Made by a program: the position numbers and the translations under genes. A model generated the notes under the pieces. That model worked only from the letters and a program-made list of their open reading frames with translations, was not told where the DNA came from and did not search any database. Shown here one piece after another: positions 1 through 6,136 of a DNA stretch of 6,942 bases. The DNA is from Candidatus Bathyarchaeota archaeon (GTDB lineage: Archaea > Thermoproteota > Bathyarchaeia > Hecatellales > Hecatellaceae): positions 1-6,942 of the forward strand of contig DAOVDL010000034.1 of the NCBI GenBank assembly GCA_030669485.1, in the 5' to 3' direction. Position 1 is the stretch's first letter. Each line of letters begins with the position of its first letter.

Positions 1-38
1 CCGCCATCTATCTCTAACATATCCTCACTTCTCACCAT
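1..38 (-). CDS. Possible 5' end of a further minus-strand gene, cut by the window edge
   Basis: An ATG on the minus strand at 38-36 opens a frame that stays open to the window edge and reads MVRSEDMLEIDG. It would overlap the 3' end of the ADP-ribosylglycohydrolase gene by 14 bases. A GGAG (complement of 47-50) sits eight bases upstream of the ATG, a workable Shine-Dalgarno position. A second in-frame ATG lies at 20-18. Overlapping starts are common in archaeal operons, but twelve codons are too few to identify a product or prove that the frame is coding. No function is proposed. Confidence 0.3.
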   Translation of the reverse strand, partial: MVRSEDMLEIDG

Positions 39-969
39 ATTTTAGGCTCCATAGCTTCTCAGCCAACTTCTCTATGTAGCTGCGGTTCTCCAACCGCTCT
101 TCCCATCGGGCTGGGATAGCCTCAACGCCAAGGTAAGCGCCGCTGATGGCGCCTGTCATAGCTCCCAAGGTGTCAGTATCCCCGCCAAGCCCAACTGCAT
201 ACACAACTGCTTCCTCGAAACTTTGGGGATGGAAGAGGAAGGAATAGATAGCGGTTGGAACCGAGTTAAAGGCTTCGATGCCGTGACCAAGAACCTCTAT
301 GACCCGGCTTTTCGATGCAGCATCTCCCAGCAGCAGGGCTACCTTCTCCAACTTCTCCCTGTAGATATCATCATTCACGAAGCCTTGCAGTTTGGCTAGG
401 AAGATCTTGGGATCGAGGGAAGAGGCGGGATCGGTTCTAGCGGCTAGGGAGATGGCATAGGCTTGGAGGGCTGCTCCCTCTTTCCCCAGCTTGTGGGCAT
501 GTGTTATCTGAGTTGACTGGGAGGCCACTCTACTTACCTCATCTGGTCTCTCGTAGAGAAGACCTATTGGAGCTATCCGCATAGCTCCACCGTTACCGTA
601 AGAGCCAACGCCGAAGAGTGCTACGCTCGCTCTGTTCCAAGGTTCTCCCCTCAAGATCTTCTTGAAAACATTTGGCGGTCCAGGTCCATACCCTCTACAG
701 GGATCATAATTATCGATGAATCTTTGAGCCATATCTTCACCGTTAAAACCTTTTTTGGCTGCGAGAGATTCAGCGACACCGATCATCATCTCGGTGTCAT
801 CAGTGTAGTGGCCAGCAGGAAGGCGCCCATCATACATCTCGCGTAACTCACCATACTCAGCCTCAATCTCCTCGTAGCTCCAACCTTCTACAGGCATGCC
901 AAGTGCATCGCCGACTGCTGTGCCTATTAGGGCGCCTAGGAACTTGGGCTTCAGCTCCTCGGGATTCAA
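25..969 (-). CDS. ADP-ribosylglycohydrolase family protein (ADPRH/DraG-like)
   Basis: This 314-residue cytoplasmic protein spans the whole ADP-ribosylglycohydrolase fold. Family members hydrolyse ADP-ribose from modified proteins or small ADP-ribosyl compounds using a binuclear metal centre. Visible landmarks are the N-terminal GTAVGDALGMPVEG (residues 16-29), the metal-binding TDDTE (56-60), a central NGGAMRIAPIG segment, a THAHKLGKEGAALQAYA helix, and the second metal motif GGDTDT (262-267). Both Asp/Thr motifs are intact, so the enzyme should be active. The start is TTG at 969-967: the preceding in-frame codon is TAA, and the next in-frame ATG (residue 25) would remove the first conserved motif. 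A GAGG (complement of 980-983) lies ten bases upstream. The gene follows the TIGR03790-like gene on the same strand after 75 bases, with a possible box A between, so it may have its own promoter. No ADP-ribosyltransferase is seen nearby, and the substrate (arginine, dinitrogenase reductase-like, nucleic acid or other) cannot be told. Confidence 0.93.
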   Translation of the reverse strand: MNPEELKPKFLGALIGTAVGDALGMPVEGWSYEEIEAEYGELREMYDGRLPAGHYTDDTEMMIGVAESLAAKKGFNGEDMAQRFIDNYDPCRGYGPGPPNVFKKILRGEPWNRASVALFGVGSYGNGGAMRIAPIGLLYERPDEVSRVASQSTQITHAHKLGKEGAALQAYAISLAARTDPASSLDPKIFLAKLQGFVNDDIYREKLEKVALLLGDAASKSRVIEVLGHGIEAFNSVPTAIYSFLFHPQSFEEAVVYAVGLGGDTDTLGAMTGAISGAYLGVEAIPARWEERLENRSYIEKLAEKLWSLKYGEK

Positions 970-1006
970 TTAGGCTCTGCCTCTTTAATTCCATAGCTGA
1001 GGTGCA

Positions 1007-1015
1007 TAATATAAA
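1007..1015 (-). promoter_or_regulatory. Candidate archaeal box A for the ADP-ribosylglycohydrolase gene
   Basis: On the minus strand these bases read TTTATATTA, close to the archaeal TATA box. They lie 38 bases upstream of the TTG start, so a transcript beginning about 25 bases downstream would include the GAGG ribosome binding site. The bases just upstream (CCC) do not resemble a purine-rich BRE, which weakens the call. Confidence 0.4.
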
Positions 1016-1044
1016 GGGCTTCTAGAACTTCACGCTTCTACACT

Positions 1045-2340
1045 TCACTTGGTCTCCACATCTTGGTAGGGAGATGTCTTTGGATCTCCTATAATGCAGT
1101 CTTGCCAAGATAGACATTGGAGGGAGGCCATGTAGTAGCTCTCGGCAAGGTTGAAGCCTGTTGTGTAGCGATCGAAAAGGATGTTGGGGTGTGCGACGGA
1201 TTCCAAGTAGGGTTCGTTGACATAGCCCTTCACACCAGTAACTCCGTCGTGGATGAGGTCTGCTATAAGGGACTGCCAGTAGGTAGATCCAGTTGTGAAC
1301 GTGTATGCGCTAGTTGAGACATAGAGCTCTGCGATGGCGCCTGGTTTGAAGGTGTGGTTCCACTGGTCACTGGGTAGGGTGCAGTTGTGGTCGTTGCTTC
1401 CCCAGCTGACGTATCCCATCACACCTTTCTGATTGAGAATGAAAGTTGTGGTGTTATCGAAGTTAACGGTGAAGTCTCTTCCCTTGAGGAGCTGGTAGGC
1501 ACTCTGCATCCAGCGGTTCCCTAATCCTGCTCCTTGGGGCTTGTAGCCATGCTCAGGGTCAACGTCAATTATGAAGACCCCGTCTGGAGCTGTGCCTACG
1601 GCTAGGGCTGCATTGTCTATGAGGCTCTTTATGTCGGTGAAGTTATACCCTGTGAGTCTTGTGACCAGGTAGCTGGGGTGACCCTTCAGTTGGCTGTGCT
1701 TGATGTGGGAAAAGTGCTCCTTCTCTGCGAAGTAGCGATTTCGAACTGATCCAACGTTCCCTATCTCACTTTGATCTGCGCCTAGGATCAGGGCAAGCTC
1801 ACTGTCAACGCTGGCGCTCCGCGCTTTAGTACCTTCACCCTCGCCCCTGACCTTAAGGGGGACACCTTTCGTGGTGACTATGTAGTTTATGCTATCAGTC
1901 AAGTTGTTTTCAATGAGGTGCCGCTCCACCGGCTTTCTCACCGTTTCGTTGAACTCTGTGAAGGTTATCTCCTCGGTGGCTGGGGCAGAGATGTGAGCAA
2001 GGTTTATGCTTGGGATGCCTCGCTGGGAGGCAAAGTATTGCCCGACATCCATTGAGATATTGCTGTTGATGTTGACTACGACCAATACATCGTCATAGCT
2101 TATGACGGCCTGTTTATCTTCATCCCTATACACCTCGCTCTCTTTTGGAGGCTGCTTCTCTTGAGTAGGTTGATCTGTTTTCGTCGGTGTGATTGTTGGC
2201 GTAGGGGTGGAAGGCGTTGAAGGGGGCTGAAGGAAGGTTGCATGAGCGTACACAGCACCAAGGAAGATGACCACTAGGATAATTGTTAACAAGGTGACCT
2301 TGGCTTGAGGCATCTTTAACATGAAATCTCTGAGAAACAA
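1045..2340 (-). CDS. TIGR03790-like exported or membrane-anchored protein of unknown function
   Basis: The product is up to 431 residues long and predicted to lie on the outer face of the membrane. Residues 15-32 form a hydrophobic signal or anchor segment after a basic N-terminus. Residues 38-65 are a Pro/Thr-rich linker typical of surface proteins, and the globular domain runs from about residue 80 to 425. That domain carries the pattern I associate with the TIGR03790 family: VLVVVNINSN (85-94), QYFASQRGIP (101-110), YIVTTKGVPLKV (153-164), SVDSEL (177-182), GYVSWGSNDH (309-318), VTGVKGYVNEPY (367-378) and IIGDPKTSPY (416-425). The function of that family is not established. The most upstream start is TTG at 2340-2338. 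ATG at 2322-2320 (residue 7), preceded by AGAGAT, is at least as plausible and gives a neater signal peptide. The gene is divergent from ABCE1. The family call is made by eye, but export is well supported. Confidence 0.8.
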   Translation of the reverse strand: MFLRDFMLKMPQAKVTLLTIILVVIFLGAVYAHATFLQPPSTPSTPTPTITPTKTDQPTQEKQPPKESEVYRDEDKQAVISYDDVLVVVNINSNISMDVGQYFASQRGIPSINLAHISAPATEEITFTEFNETVRKPVERHLIENNLTDSINYIVTTKGVPLKVRGEGEGTKARSASVDSELALILGADQSEIGNVGSVRNRYFAEKEHFSHIKHSQLKGHPSYLVTRLTGYNFTDIKSLIDNAALAVGTAPDGVFIIDVDPEHGYKPQGAGLGNRWMQSAYQLLKGRDFTVNFDNTTTFILNQKGVMGYVSWGSNDHNCTLPSDQWNHTFKPGAIAELYVSTSAYTFTTGSTYWQSLIADLIHDGVTGVKGYVNEPYLESVAHPNILFDRYTTGFNLAESYYMASLQCLSWQDCIIGDPKTSPYQDVETK

Positions 2341-2379
2341 TCTGATTTAAGGGTGGCTGAAAATTGGTTATCAGGAAAT

Positions 2380-2388
2380 CTTTTAAAC
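2380..2388. promoter_or_regulatory. Candidate shared box A between divergent genes
   Basis: The 91-base divergent gap contains CTTTTAAAC, with a self-complementary TTTAAA core at 2382-2387. On the plus strand it lies about 45 bases before the ABCE1 ATG. On the minus strand it lies about 42 bases before the TTG, or 60 before the ATG, of the TIGR03790-like gene. Both distances allow a start site about 25 bases downstream plus a short leader, so one element could serve both genes. GAAAT just upstream on the plus strand is a fair BRE-like context. Confidence 0.4.
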
Positions 2389-2419
2389 CCTAAAGGATCT
2401 TTCTCTCCAAGTTGTTCCA

Positions 2420-2424
2420 GAGGG
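2420..2424 (+). promoter_or_regulatory. Shine-Dalgarno site of ABCE1
   Basis: GAGGG lies seven bases upstream of ATG at 2432, supporting that start. The reading frame then begins directly with the family-typical MRVAVLDQDKC. Confidence 0.7.
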
Positions 2425-2431
2425 TTTCCCT

Positions 2432-4228
2432 ATGAGAGTGGCTGTTCTCGACCAAGATAAATGTCGACCCAAAGACTGTGACAGGATGTGCTATCGATTC
2501 TGCCCCATGGTTAGGAGTAAGGTCTACGCCATCAGGTTTGAGGGAGGTGGAGAGAAACCCGTTATAGTGGAGGCTCTCTGCACAGGATGCGGCATCTGTA
2601 TAAAGAAATGCCCCTTCGATGCTTTAGCGATAGTCAATCTCCCCAGTGAGTTGGAGACGGAGTGCAGCCACCGATTCGGTGAGAACACCTTCAAACTCTT
2701 CAGGCTTCCTGTTCCCGCTCCATCAAGTGTTATGGGGCTTGTTGGAAAGAACGGTACGGGTAAAACTACTGCACTGAAGATTCTAGCGGGGGAAGCGAAG
2801 CCCAACCTCGGCCTATTCGACAACCCGCCGGATTGGGAGGAGGTTATCCGCCACTTCCGAGGCTCTCTACTTCAAGATTACTTTGAAAAAGTTCGAAGAG
2901 GCGATGTGAAGGTCGTTCATAAGCCGCAGTATATAGACAAAATATCCCAGTTGATGGATGTCAAAGTCGCTACTGTTCTGAAGCGTGCTGACGAGAGAGG
3001 TATCATGGAGAGAGCGGTTGAACTCTTCGAGCTTGAGGAACTTCTGGATCGGTCAGCCTCAGTTCTCTCAGGCGGAGAGTGCCAGAGGATGGCTATAGCT
3101 GCCGCTCTCTGCCGGCAGGCAGATGTCTACATTTTCGACGAACCCTCCAGCTACTTGGACGTGAGACAAAGGATGAACGCAGCCAGAGCCATAAGGAGCC
3201 TTGTTGAGGATGAAAAGACGGTTCTAGTGGCTGAGCATGATATAGCTATGCTTGACTACCTTTCAGATAAAGTCTGTGTCATCTACGGTGAACCAGCAGT
3301 CTATGGCATAGTCTCGCATCCCTATAGCGTCCGCACTGGCATTAACATATATCTAGACGGATACCTCCCCGAGGACAACATGCGGTTCAGGAATCAACCT
3401 ATAAAGTTCCACGTCAAGCCGCCGACGCCTAGTTGGCATTCAGATGAGAAGCTCTACGAGTGGGGGGATCTTAGGCAATCCTTCAAAGGTTTCAAGCTTG
3501 AGGTTGCAGCTGGCGTCATCTATAAAGGTGAGGTCATCGGCGTTCTAGGACCCAACGGCATTGGCAAGACAACATTCATCAAGATGATTTCAGGTATGGA
3601 AAAGCCCTCTGAAGGAGGGCTGAAACTACCGGAGAGGCTTCCGATAAGCTACAAGCCTCAATACATCCAGACCGACTATGATGGCACTGTTGATGGGTTA
3701 CTGAGGGAGAGTGCTGGGGATGAGTATGAAACCAGTCGCTACAGATCCGAAGTAATCGCACCTCTTCACCTCGAGAAACTTCTAGACCGCAAAGTTAACG
3801 AGCTCAGTGGCGGCGAGGCTCAGAAGGCAGCGGTAGCTTCATGTCTCTCTCAGAAGGCTAAGCTCTACCTAATCGATGAGCCCAGTGCCTTTCTAGACGT
3901 AGAGGAGAGACTTGTAGTAGCTAAAATAATCAGACGGAACGTCGAGAGCCTTGAAGCCGCAGCGATTGTTGTGGAGCACGATGTCTCGGTTCAAGACTTT
4001 ATTGCCGACAGGCTGATGCCCTTCTCTGGAGAGCCGGGGAGGCTGGGGAAGACCTCGGAGCCCATGGGGCTGAGAGAGGGAATGAACTTTTTCCTAAAGG
4101 AGGTAAAGCTAACCTTCAGGAGAGACCCCTCCACTGGCAGACCTCGGGTGAATAAAGGGGGGTCAAGAATGGATCGCCATCAGAAAGAAATAGGTGAATA
4201 CTACTATATTCAGGAGAAAGTGAAGTGA
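2432..4228 (+). CDS. abce1: ABCE1 / RNase L inhibitor, ribosome-recycling ATPase
   Basis: This 598-residue soluble iron-sulfur ABC ATPase has the usual family length. In archaea ABCE1 splits terminated ribosomes into subunits with aRF1 or Pelota and stays on the small subunit into initiation. The N-terminal ferredoxin-like domain has eight cysteines (11, 16, 20, 24, 50, 53, 56, 60) for two [4Fe-4S] clusters. The first nucleotide-binding domain has Walker A GKNGTGKT (105-112), signature LSGGE near 212, Walker B with DEPSSYLD near 236-243, and the H-loop EHD. Family hinge text follows (SHPYSVRTGINIYLDGYLPE). The second domain has Walker A GPNGIGKT near 373-380, LSGGE near 457, DEPSAFLD near 482-489, VVEHD, and the closing REGMNFFLK and FRRDPSTGRPRVNK segments. 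Every catalytic motif looks intact. Transcription diverges from the TIGR03790-like gene, and the Tat-signal gene follows after 48 bases on the same strand. Only the IQEKVK tail extends past the usual GEYYY ending. Confidence 0.98.
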   Translation: MRVAVLDQDKCRPKDCDRMCYRFCPMVRSKVYAIRFEGGGEKPVIVEALCTGCGICIKKCPFDALAIVNLPSELETECSHRFGENTFKLFRLPVPAPSSVMGLVGKNGTGKTTALKILAGEAKPNLGLFDNPPDWEEVIRHFRGSLLQDYFEKVRRGDVKVVHKPQYIDKISQLMDVKVATVLKRADERGIMERAVELFELEELLDRSASVLSGGECQRMAIAAALCRQADVYIFDEPSSYLDVRQRMNAARAIRSLVEDEKTVLVAEHDIAMLDYLSDKVCVIYGEPAVYGIVSHPYSVRTGINIYLDGYLPEDNMRFRNQPIKFHVKPPTPSWHSDEKLYEWGDLRQSFKGFKLEVAAGVIYKGEVIGVLGPNGIGKTTFIKMISGMEKPSEGGLKLPERLPISYKPQYIQTDYDGTVDGLLRESAGDEYETSRYRSEVIAPLHLEKLLDRKVNELSGGEAQKAAVASCLSQKAKLYLIDEPSAFLDVEERLVVAKIIRRNVESLEAAAIVVEHDVSVQDFIADRLMPFSGEPGRLGKTSEPMGLREGMNFFLKEVKLTFRRDPSTGRPRVNKGGSRMDRHQKEIGEYYYIQEKVK

Positions 4229-4238
4229 AAATATTCAG

Positions 4239-4250
4239 TTTAAGATATAA
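4239..4250 (+). promoter_or_regulatory. Candidate box A of the Tat-signal gene
   Basis: TTTAAGATATAA lies 11 bases after the ABCE1 stop and 27 bases before the preferred TTG start. Transcription about 25 bases downstream would give a very short leader, and the upstream ATG at 4250 would fall inside the promoter. If the gene is instead co-transcribed with ABCE1, this is only AT-rich spacer. Confidence 0.3.
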
Positions 4251-4266
4251 TGATAGAAGAAGCTTG

Positions 4267-4275
4267 GGAAGTGAT
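4267..4275 (+). promoter_or_regulatory. Strong Shine-Dalgarno that selects the TTG start
   Basis: GGAAGTGAT differs at one base from GGAGGTGAT, the complement of the archaeal 16S 3' end. It sits immediately before TTG at 4277, with five bases between GGAAG and the start. The in-frame ATG at 4250 has no such site. This argues for translation from 4277. Confidence 0.65.
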
Positions 4276-4276
4276 C

Positions 4277-4939
4277 TTGAGTAAAGAAGTGAAGAAGGGT
4301 AGAAGGAGTTTCTTGAAGTATATAGTCACTGGGATTATTTGTGGTGTTGCTGCTGGTGCTGGGGGCTATGTTGCTGGTGTTGCTATAGCCCCCAAGCCGA
4401 CTATAATCCGCACGGAAACAAAAACAATTACTAAAACTAAATTTCCAAAATTAGAGGAAATAAAGAAGATAAAAAGTACTATAAAAACAGAAGTACAGGG
4501 AGCGACCGTTTACTACCGAGAAGAATCTTTCTGGACTGAGGAAGATTTCTTGAGGATTTTAGAAAACAAAGATGAATTCAGCTTCAATTGTATAGATAAA
4601 TTTGTTTCCAGCGTATCAACTTATGGAAAAGAAGCAGTTAATCTTAGGGTTGAGTTTAATTCAGAAGAAAATTCAACTATCTTGACTGATGAAGTTTACG
4701 GTGCAATATCAAAAACTGGGAATAGATATTATGCTACCTTTGAATGGCTGATAAGACCTATGGAATTAGATTTTATCGATGACCATTTTGAAGAGACTGA
4801 GCAAGGGCTTTCTTGGGAAGGAAAGATAAATGGAGTCCCAACGGAGATTATCTGTGAATTTCCTTATACCGGTTCTCCCTACAAAGCCTGGGCGCATCCC
4901 ACAGGTCACTGCCACGCTCATGTTTGGTGGGAAATATGA
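4277..4939 (+). CDS. Tat-signal, probably membrane-anchored or exported protein of unknown function
   Basis: I do not recognise the family. From TTG at 4277 the protein has 220 residues; an in-frame ATG at 4250 would add nine. The N-terminus is a textbook twin-arginine signal: GRRSFLK (residues 8-14), then a hydrophobic Ala/Gly-rich stretch (15-38) ending AIAPKP. It should therefore cross the membrane folded, and may stay anchored because no clear AxA cleavage site is present. A Thr/Lys-rich linker (about 42-60) leads into a mixed alpha/beta domain with Cys near 105 and many acidic residues. The C-terminus is striking: H207, H211, C212, H213, H215, then W217 W218, a likely metal-binding cluster. 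Tat export often serves cofactor-loaded proteins, so a metal or heme role is possible but is inference. The gene is visibly AT-rich: line 4621-4680 has 17 G/C of 60, against 35 of 60 at 3781-3840 in ABCE1. This suggests different ancestry or relaxed constraint. Confidence 0.85.
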   Translation: MSKEVKKGRRSFLKYIVTGIICGVAAGAGGYVAGVAIAPKPTIIRTETKTITKTKFPKLEEIKKIKSTIKTEVQGATVYYREESFWTEEDFLRILENKDEFSFNCIDKFVSSVSTYGKEAVNLRVEFNSEENSTILTDEVYGAISKTGNRYYATFEWLIRPMELDFIDDHFEETEQGLSWEGKINGVPTEIICEFPYTGSPYKAWAHPTGHCHAHVWWEI

Positions 4940-4952
4940 AACCTTAAAAAGA

Positions 4953-5122
4953 GGTAGAAAAATATGGAAACTTTTCTGGCTTTCCATCGATCTGCATTTC
5001 TACCCGAGTTGGAGGTTTGGGTAGGTTTCCTCACTGACCTATTCAAGCCTCATGTGCGGCTTATCTGTTCATCATAGCAGTGAGACTCCTCCAACTCCTT
5101 AGGTAAGAGGGATCAGTTCCCT
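4953..5122. ncRNA. Candidate structured RNA or palindromic element between convergent genes
   Basis: Most of the 226-base gap 4940-5165 is occupied by three successive hairpins. Hairpin A (4953-5004) has an 8-bp perfect outer stem (GGTAGAAA/TTTCTACC) and a 7-bp inner stem (ATGGAAA at 4964-4970 with TTTCCAT at 4981-4987). One base later, hairpin B (5006-5097) has a 10-bp perfect outer stem (GAGTTGGAGG/CCTCCAACTC), a 7-bp middle stem (CTCACTG at 5030-5036 with CAGTGAG at 5078-5084) and a 5-bp tip (AAGCC at 5045-5049 with GGCTT at 5058-5062). Hairpin C (5108-5122) is AGGGA/TCCCT around a five-base loop. The nesting suggests selection on folding. The strand is unresolved. It matches no RNA family I recognise and could instead be a miniature palindromic mobile element or a read-through barrier between converging transcripts. 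Confidence 0.4.
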
Positions 5123-5165
5123 GAACATATCCAACGCAACTATAACTTAAATCTATACGACTTCT

Positions 5166-5438
5166 TCAGAGGGATCTCACCTTCTCATAGAAATCCATAA
5201 GGGCTTGAACCTTCTTCGACTCTGTGTTTAGCGCTATGATCTTCATCTGCCCTGAGAGTTGCTCATAGGATAGGATACCCTCTTCAACAAGGGGTGCTAT
5301 GAGTCTAGCGACTGATGAGGGGGAGCAGTCGAGAAAACGGGCGAGCCCCGCTTGGTTGAAAACTTTGGTAGGGTTCGCAAGAAAATACTGCAACAACCTC
5401 GTCTGAACCTTGCTGCCGAAAAGCCGCTCCAGCCGCAT
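5166..5438 (-). CDS. Small winged helix-turn-helix DNA-binding protein
   Basis: The product has 90 residues and is essentially one winged-helix domain of the ArsR/MarR-like kind, probably a transcription regulator in the cytoplasm. Helix 1 covers roughly residues 8-22 (SKVQTRLLQYFLANP), helix 2 about 28-37 (QAGLARFLDC), and recognition helix 3 about 39-52 (SPSSVARLIAPLVEEG). A beta wing follows at about 54-70 (ILSYEQLSGQMKIIALN), then a C-terminal helix at 72-90 that may mediate dimerisation. No ligand-binding domain or metal-sensing cysteine pair is seen; the only Cys is next to the recognition helix. The start is ATG at 5438-5436 with an excellent ribosome binding site. It lies 11 bases downstream of the UMP kinase gene on the same strand, so the two almost certainly share a transcript. 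Regulation of nucleotide metabolism is a guess from position only. Confidence 0.85.
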   Translation of the reverse strand: MRLERLFGSKVQTRLLQYFLANPTKVFNQAGLARFLDCSPSSVARLIAPLVEEGILSYEQLSGQMKIIALNTESKKVQALMDFYEKVRSL

Positions 5439-5445
5439 CTTACTG

Positions 5446-5450
5446 CCTCC
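5446..5450 (-). promoter_or_regulatory. Shine-Dalgarno of the winged-helix gene, overlapping the UMP kinase stop
   Basis: On the minus strand the bases read GGAGG, seven bases upstream of ATG at 5438. The first G is also the last base of the kinase TAG stop codon at 5452-5450. Ribosomes ending the kinase therefore sit on the initiation signal of the next gene, which points to translational coupling. Confidence 0.75.
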
Positions 5451-6136
5451 TAAGCCACATAGATGTAGGTGCCAATCTTCTCCCCACCAACCACCCTCAA
5501 TAGGCTTGAGGTATTCCTGCCGTCTATGAAGTAGGTGGGGATCCGTGACCTCTCAATGATCTTCAGGGCAACAAAGTCAAGTTGGTAGCTGCCAGCCCAG
5601 AGTTGCTTGTTAGCGATCATCTTAAGAATCTGGGTTGTTGTAACTTCTTCAAGTTTCTTGGCGTTCCGATGGAGTTTAGGGTCAGTAGTGTAAATTCCAT
5701 CGACATCACTGGATATGATGTAGCGGTCAGCCTTGATAGCCTCCGCAGCTATCGCCCCTACTGCTGTAGTTGAGTGGCCGGGAGTTAGGCCGCCCATCAC
5801 AACTATCTTGCCAGATTGAAAGAGCCTTTTGACATCTCTAATAGTGGTTGGTAGAGCTGAGTAAGCCGAGTTCCCGAGCAGTGAGATCAGGAGGTAAGCG
5901 TTGAGCCTGGAGATCTCGATACCGATCTGGTCGCAGGTAGACTCGTCTACTCCAGCCTTTCGAGCTACGTTGATGTACCGCCGTGCATTCTCCCCACCCC
6001 CAGTCACAACCAATAGGTGGTCTCCCTTTTCAGCCAGCTTTCTAAGCGTCTTGACGTACTGCTGAATTTTAGTTGCATTAAGCTTTGAGGGAAAGAGGAA
6101 ACCCCCCGTCTTAACCGCTATTTTCAACCTTGACAC
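5450..6136 (-). CDS. pyrH: Archaeal-type UMP kinase
   Basis: The product has 228 residues and belongs to the amino acid kinase superfamily. The enzyme phosphorylates UMP to UDP with ATP in pyrimidine nucleotide synthesis, normally as a cytoplasmic hexamer. Family landmarks in order are the N-terminal strand with Gly-Gly loop (KIAVKTGG, 5-12), VVTGGGENARRYI (43-55), DQIGIEISRLNAYLLI matching the archaeal D.IGI..TR.NA.LLI motif, VMGGLTPGHSTTAVGAIAAE (PGH.T motif), ISSDVDGIYTTDPK (ATP-site DVDGIYT.DP), and AGSYQLDFVALKII. The Gly loop reads GGF where most homologs have GGS. As given, the start is GTG at 6136-6134. TTG at 6127-6125 (residue 4) is an alternative: it gives MKIAVKTGG, like other archaeal UMP kinases, and has AGGTG eight bases upstream. 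The gene heads a two-gene unit with the winged-helix protein and diverges from the small membrane protein gene. Confidence 0.95.
   Translation of the reverse strand: MSRLKIAVKTGGFLFPSKLNATKIQQYVKTLRKLAEKGDHLLVVTGGGENARRYINVARKAGVDESTCDQIGIEISRLNAYLLISLLGNSAYSALPTTIRDVKRLFQSGKIVVMGGLTPGHSTTAVGAIAAEAIKADRYIISSDVDGIYTTDPKLHRNAKKLEEVTTTQILKMIANKQLWAGSYQLDFVALKIIERSRIPTYFIDGRNTSSLLRVVGGEKIGTYIYVA

Noticed and set aside
1117..1317. 66-codon open frame on the plus strand
   Set aside because: It lies entirely inside the well-supported TIGR03790-like gene on the opposite strand, with no recognisable motif.
2524..2823. 99-codon open frame on the minus strand
   Set aside because: It is antisense to the ferredoxin domain and first Walker A of ABCE1; its open length follows from the codon use of that gene.
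3579..3761. 60-codon open frame on the minus strand
   Set aside because: It is antisense to the second ATPase domain of ABCE1 and has no domain or supporting context.
4766..5024. Two overlapping short open frames (minus 4766-4987 and plus 4830-5024) at the end of the Tat-signal gene
   Set aside because: Both mostly overlap the Tat-signal gene in other frames and run into the hairpin region; neither has a good start signal or protein-like composition.
5063..5077. ATGATGA on the minus strand inside hairpin B, resembling a C/D-box C motif
   Set aside because: No CTGA D box lies at the required distance on that strand, and the motif sits in an internal loop without a matching kink-turn partner.
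4953..5100. Hairpins A and B as H/ACA guide RNAs
   Set aside because: No ACA or convincing ANA box follows the base of either stem on the plus strand, and no kink-turn is evident; without a target match the call is unsupported.
5582..5773. 63-codon open frame on the plus strand
   Set aside because: It is antisense to conserved UMP kinase motifs.
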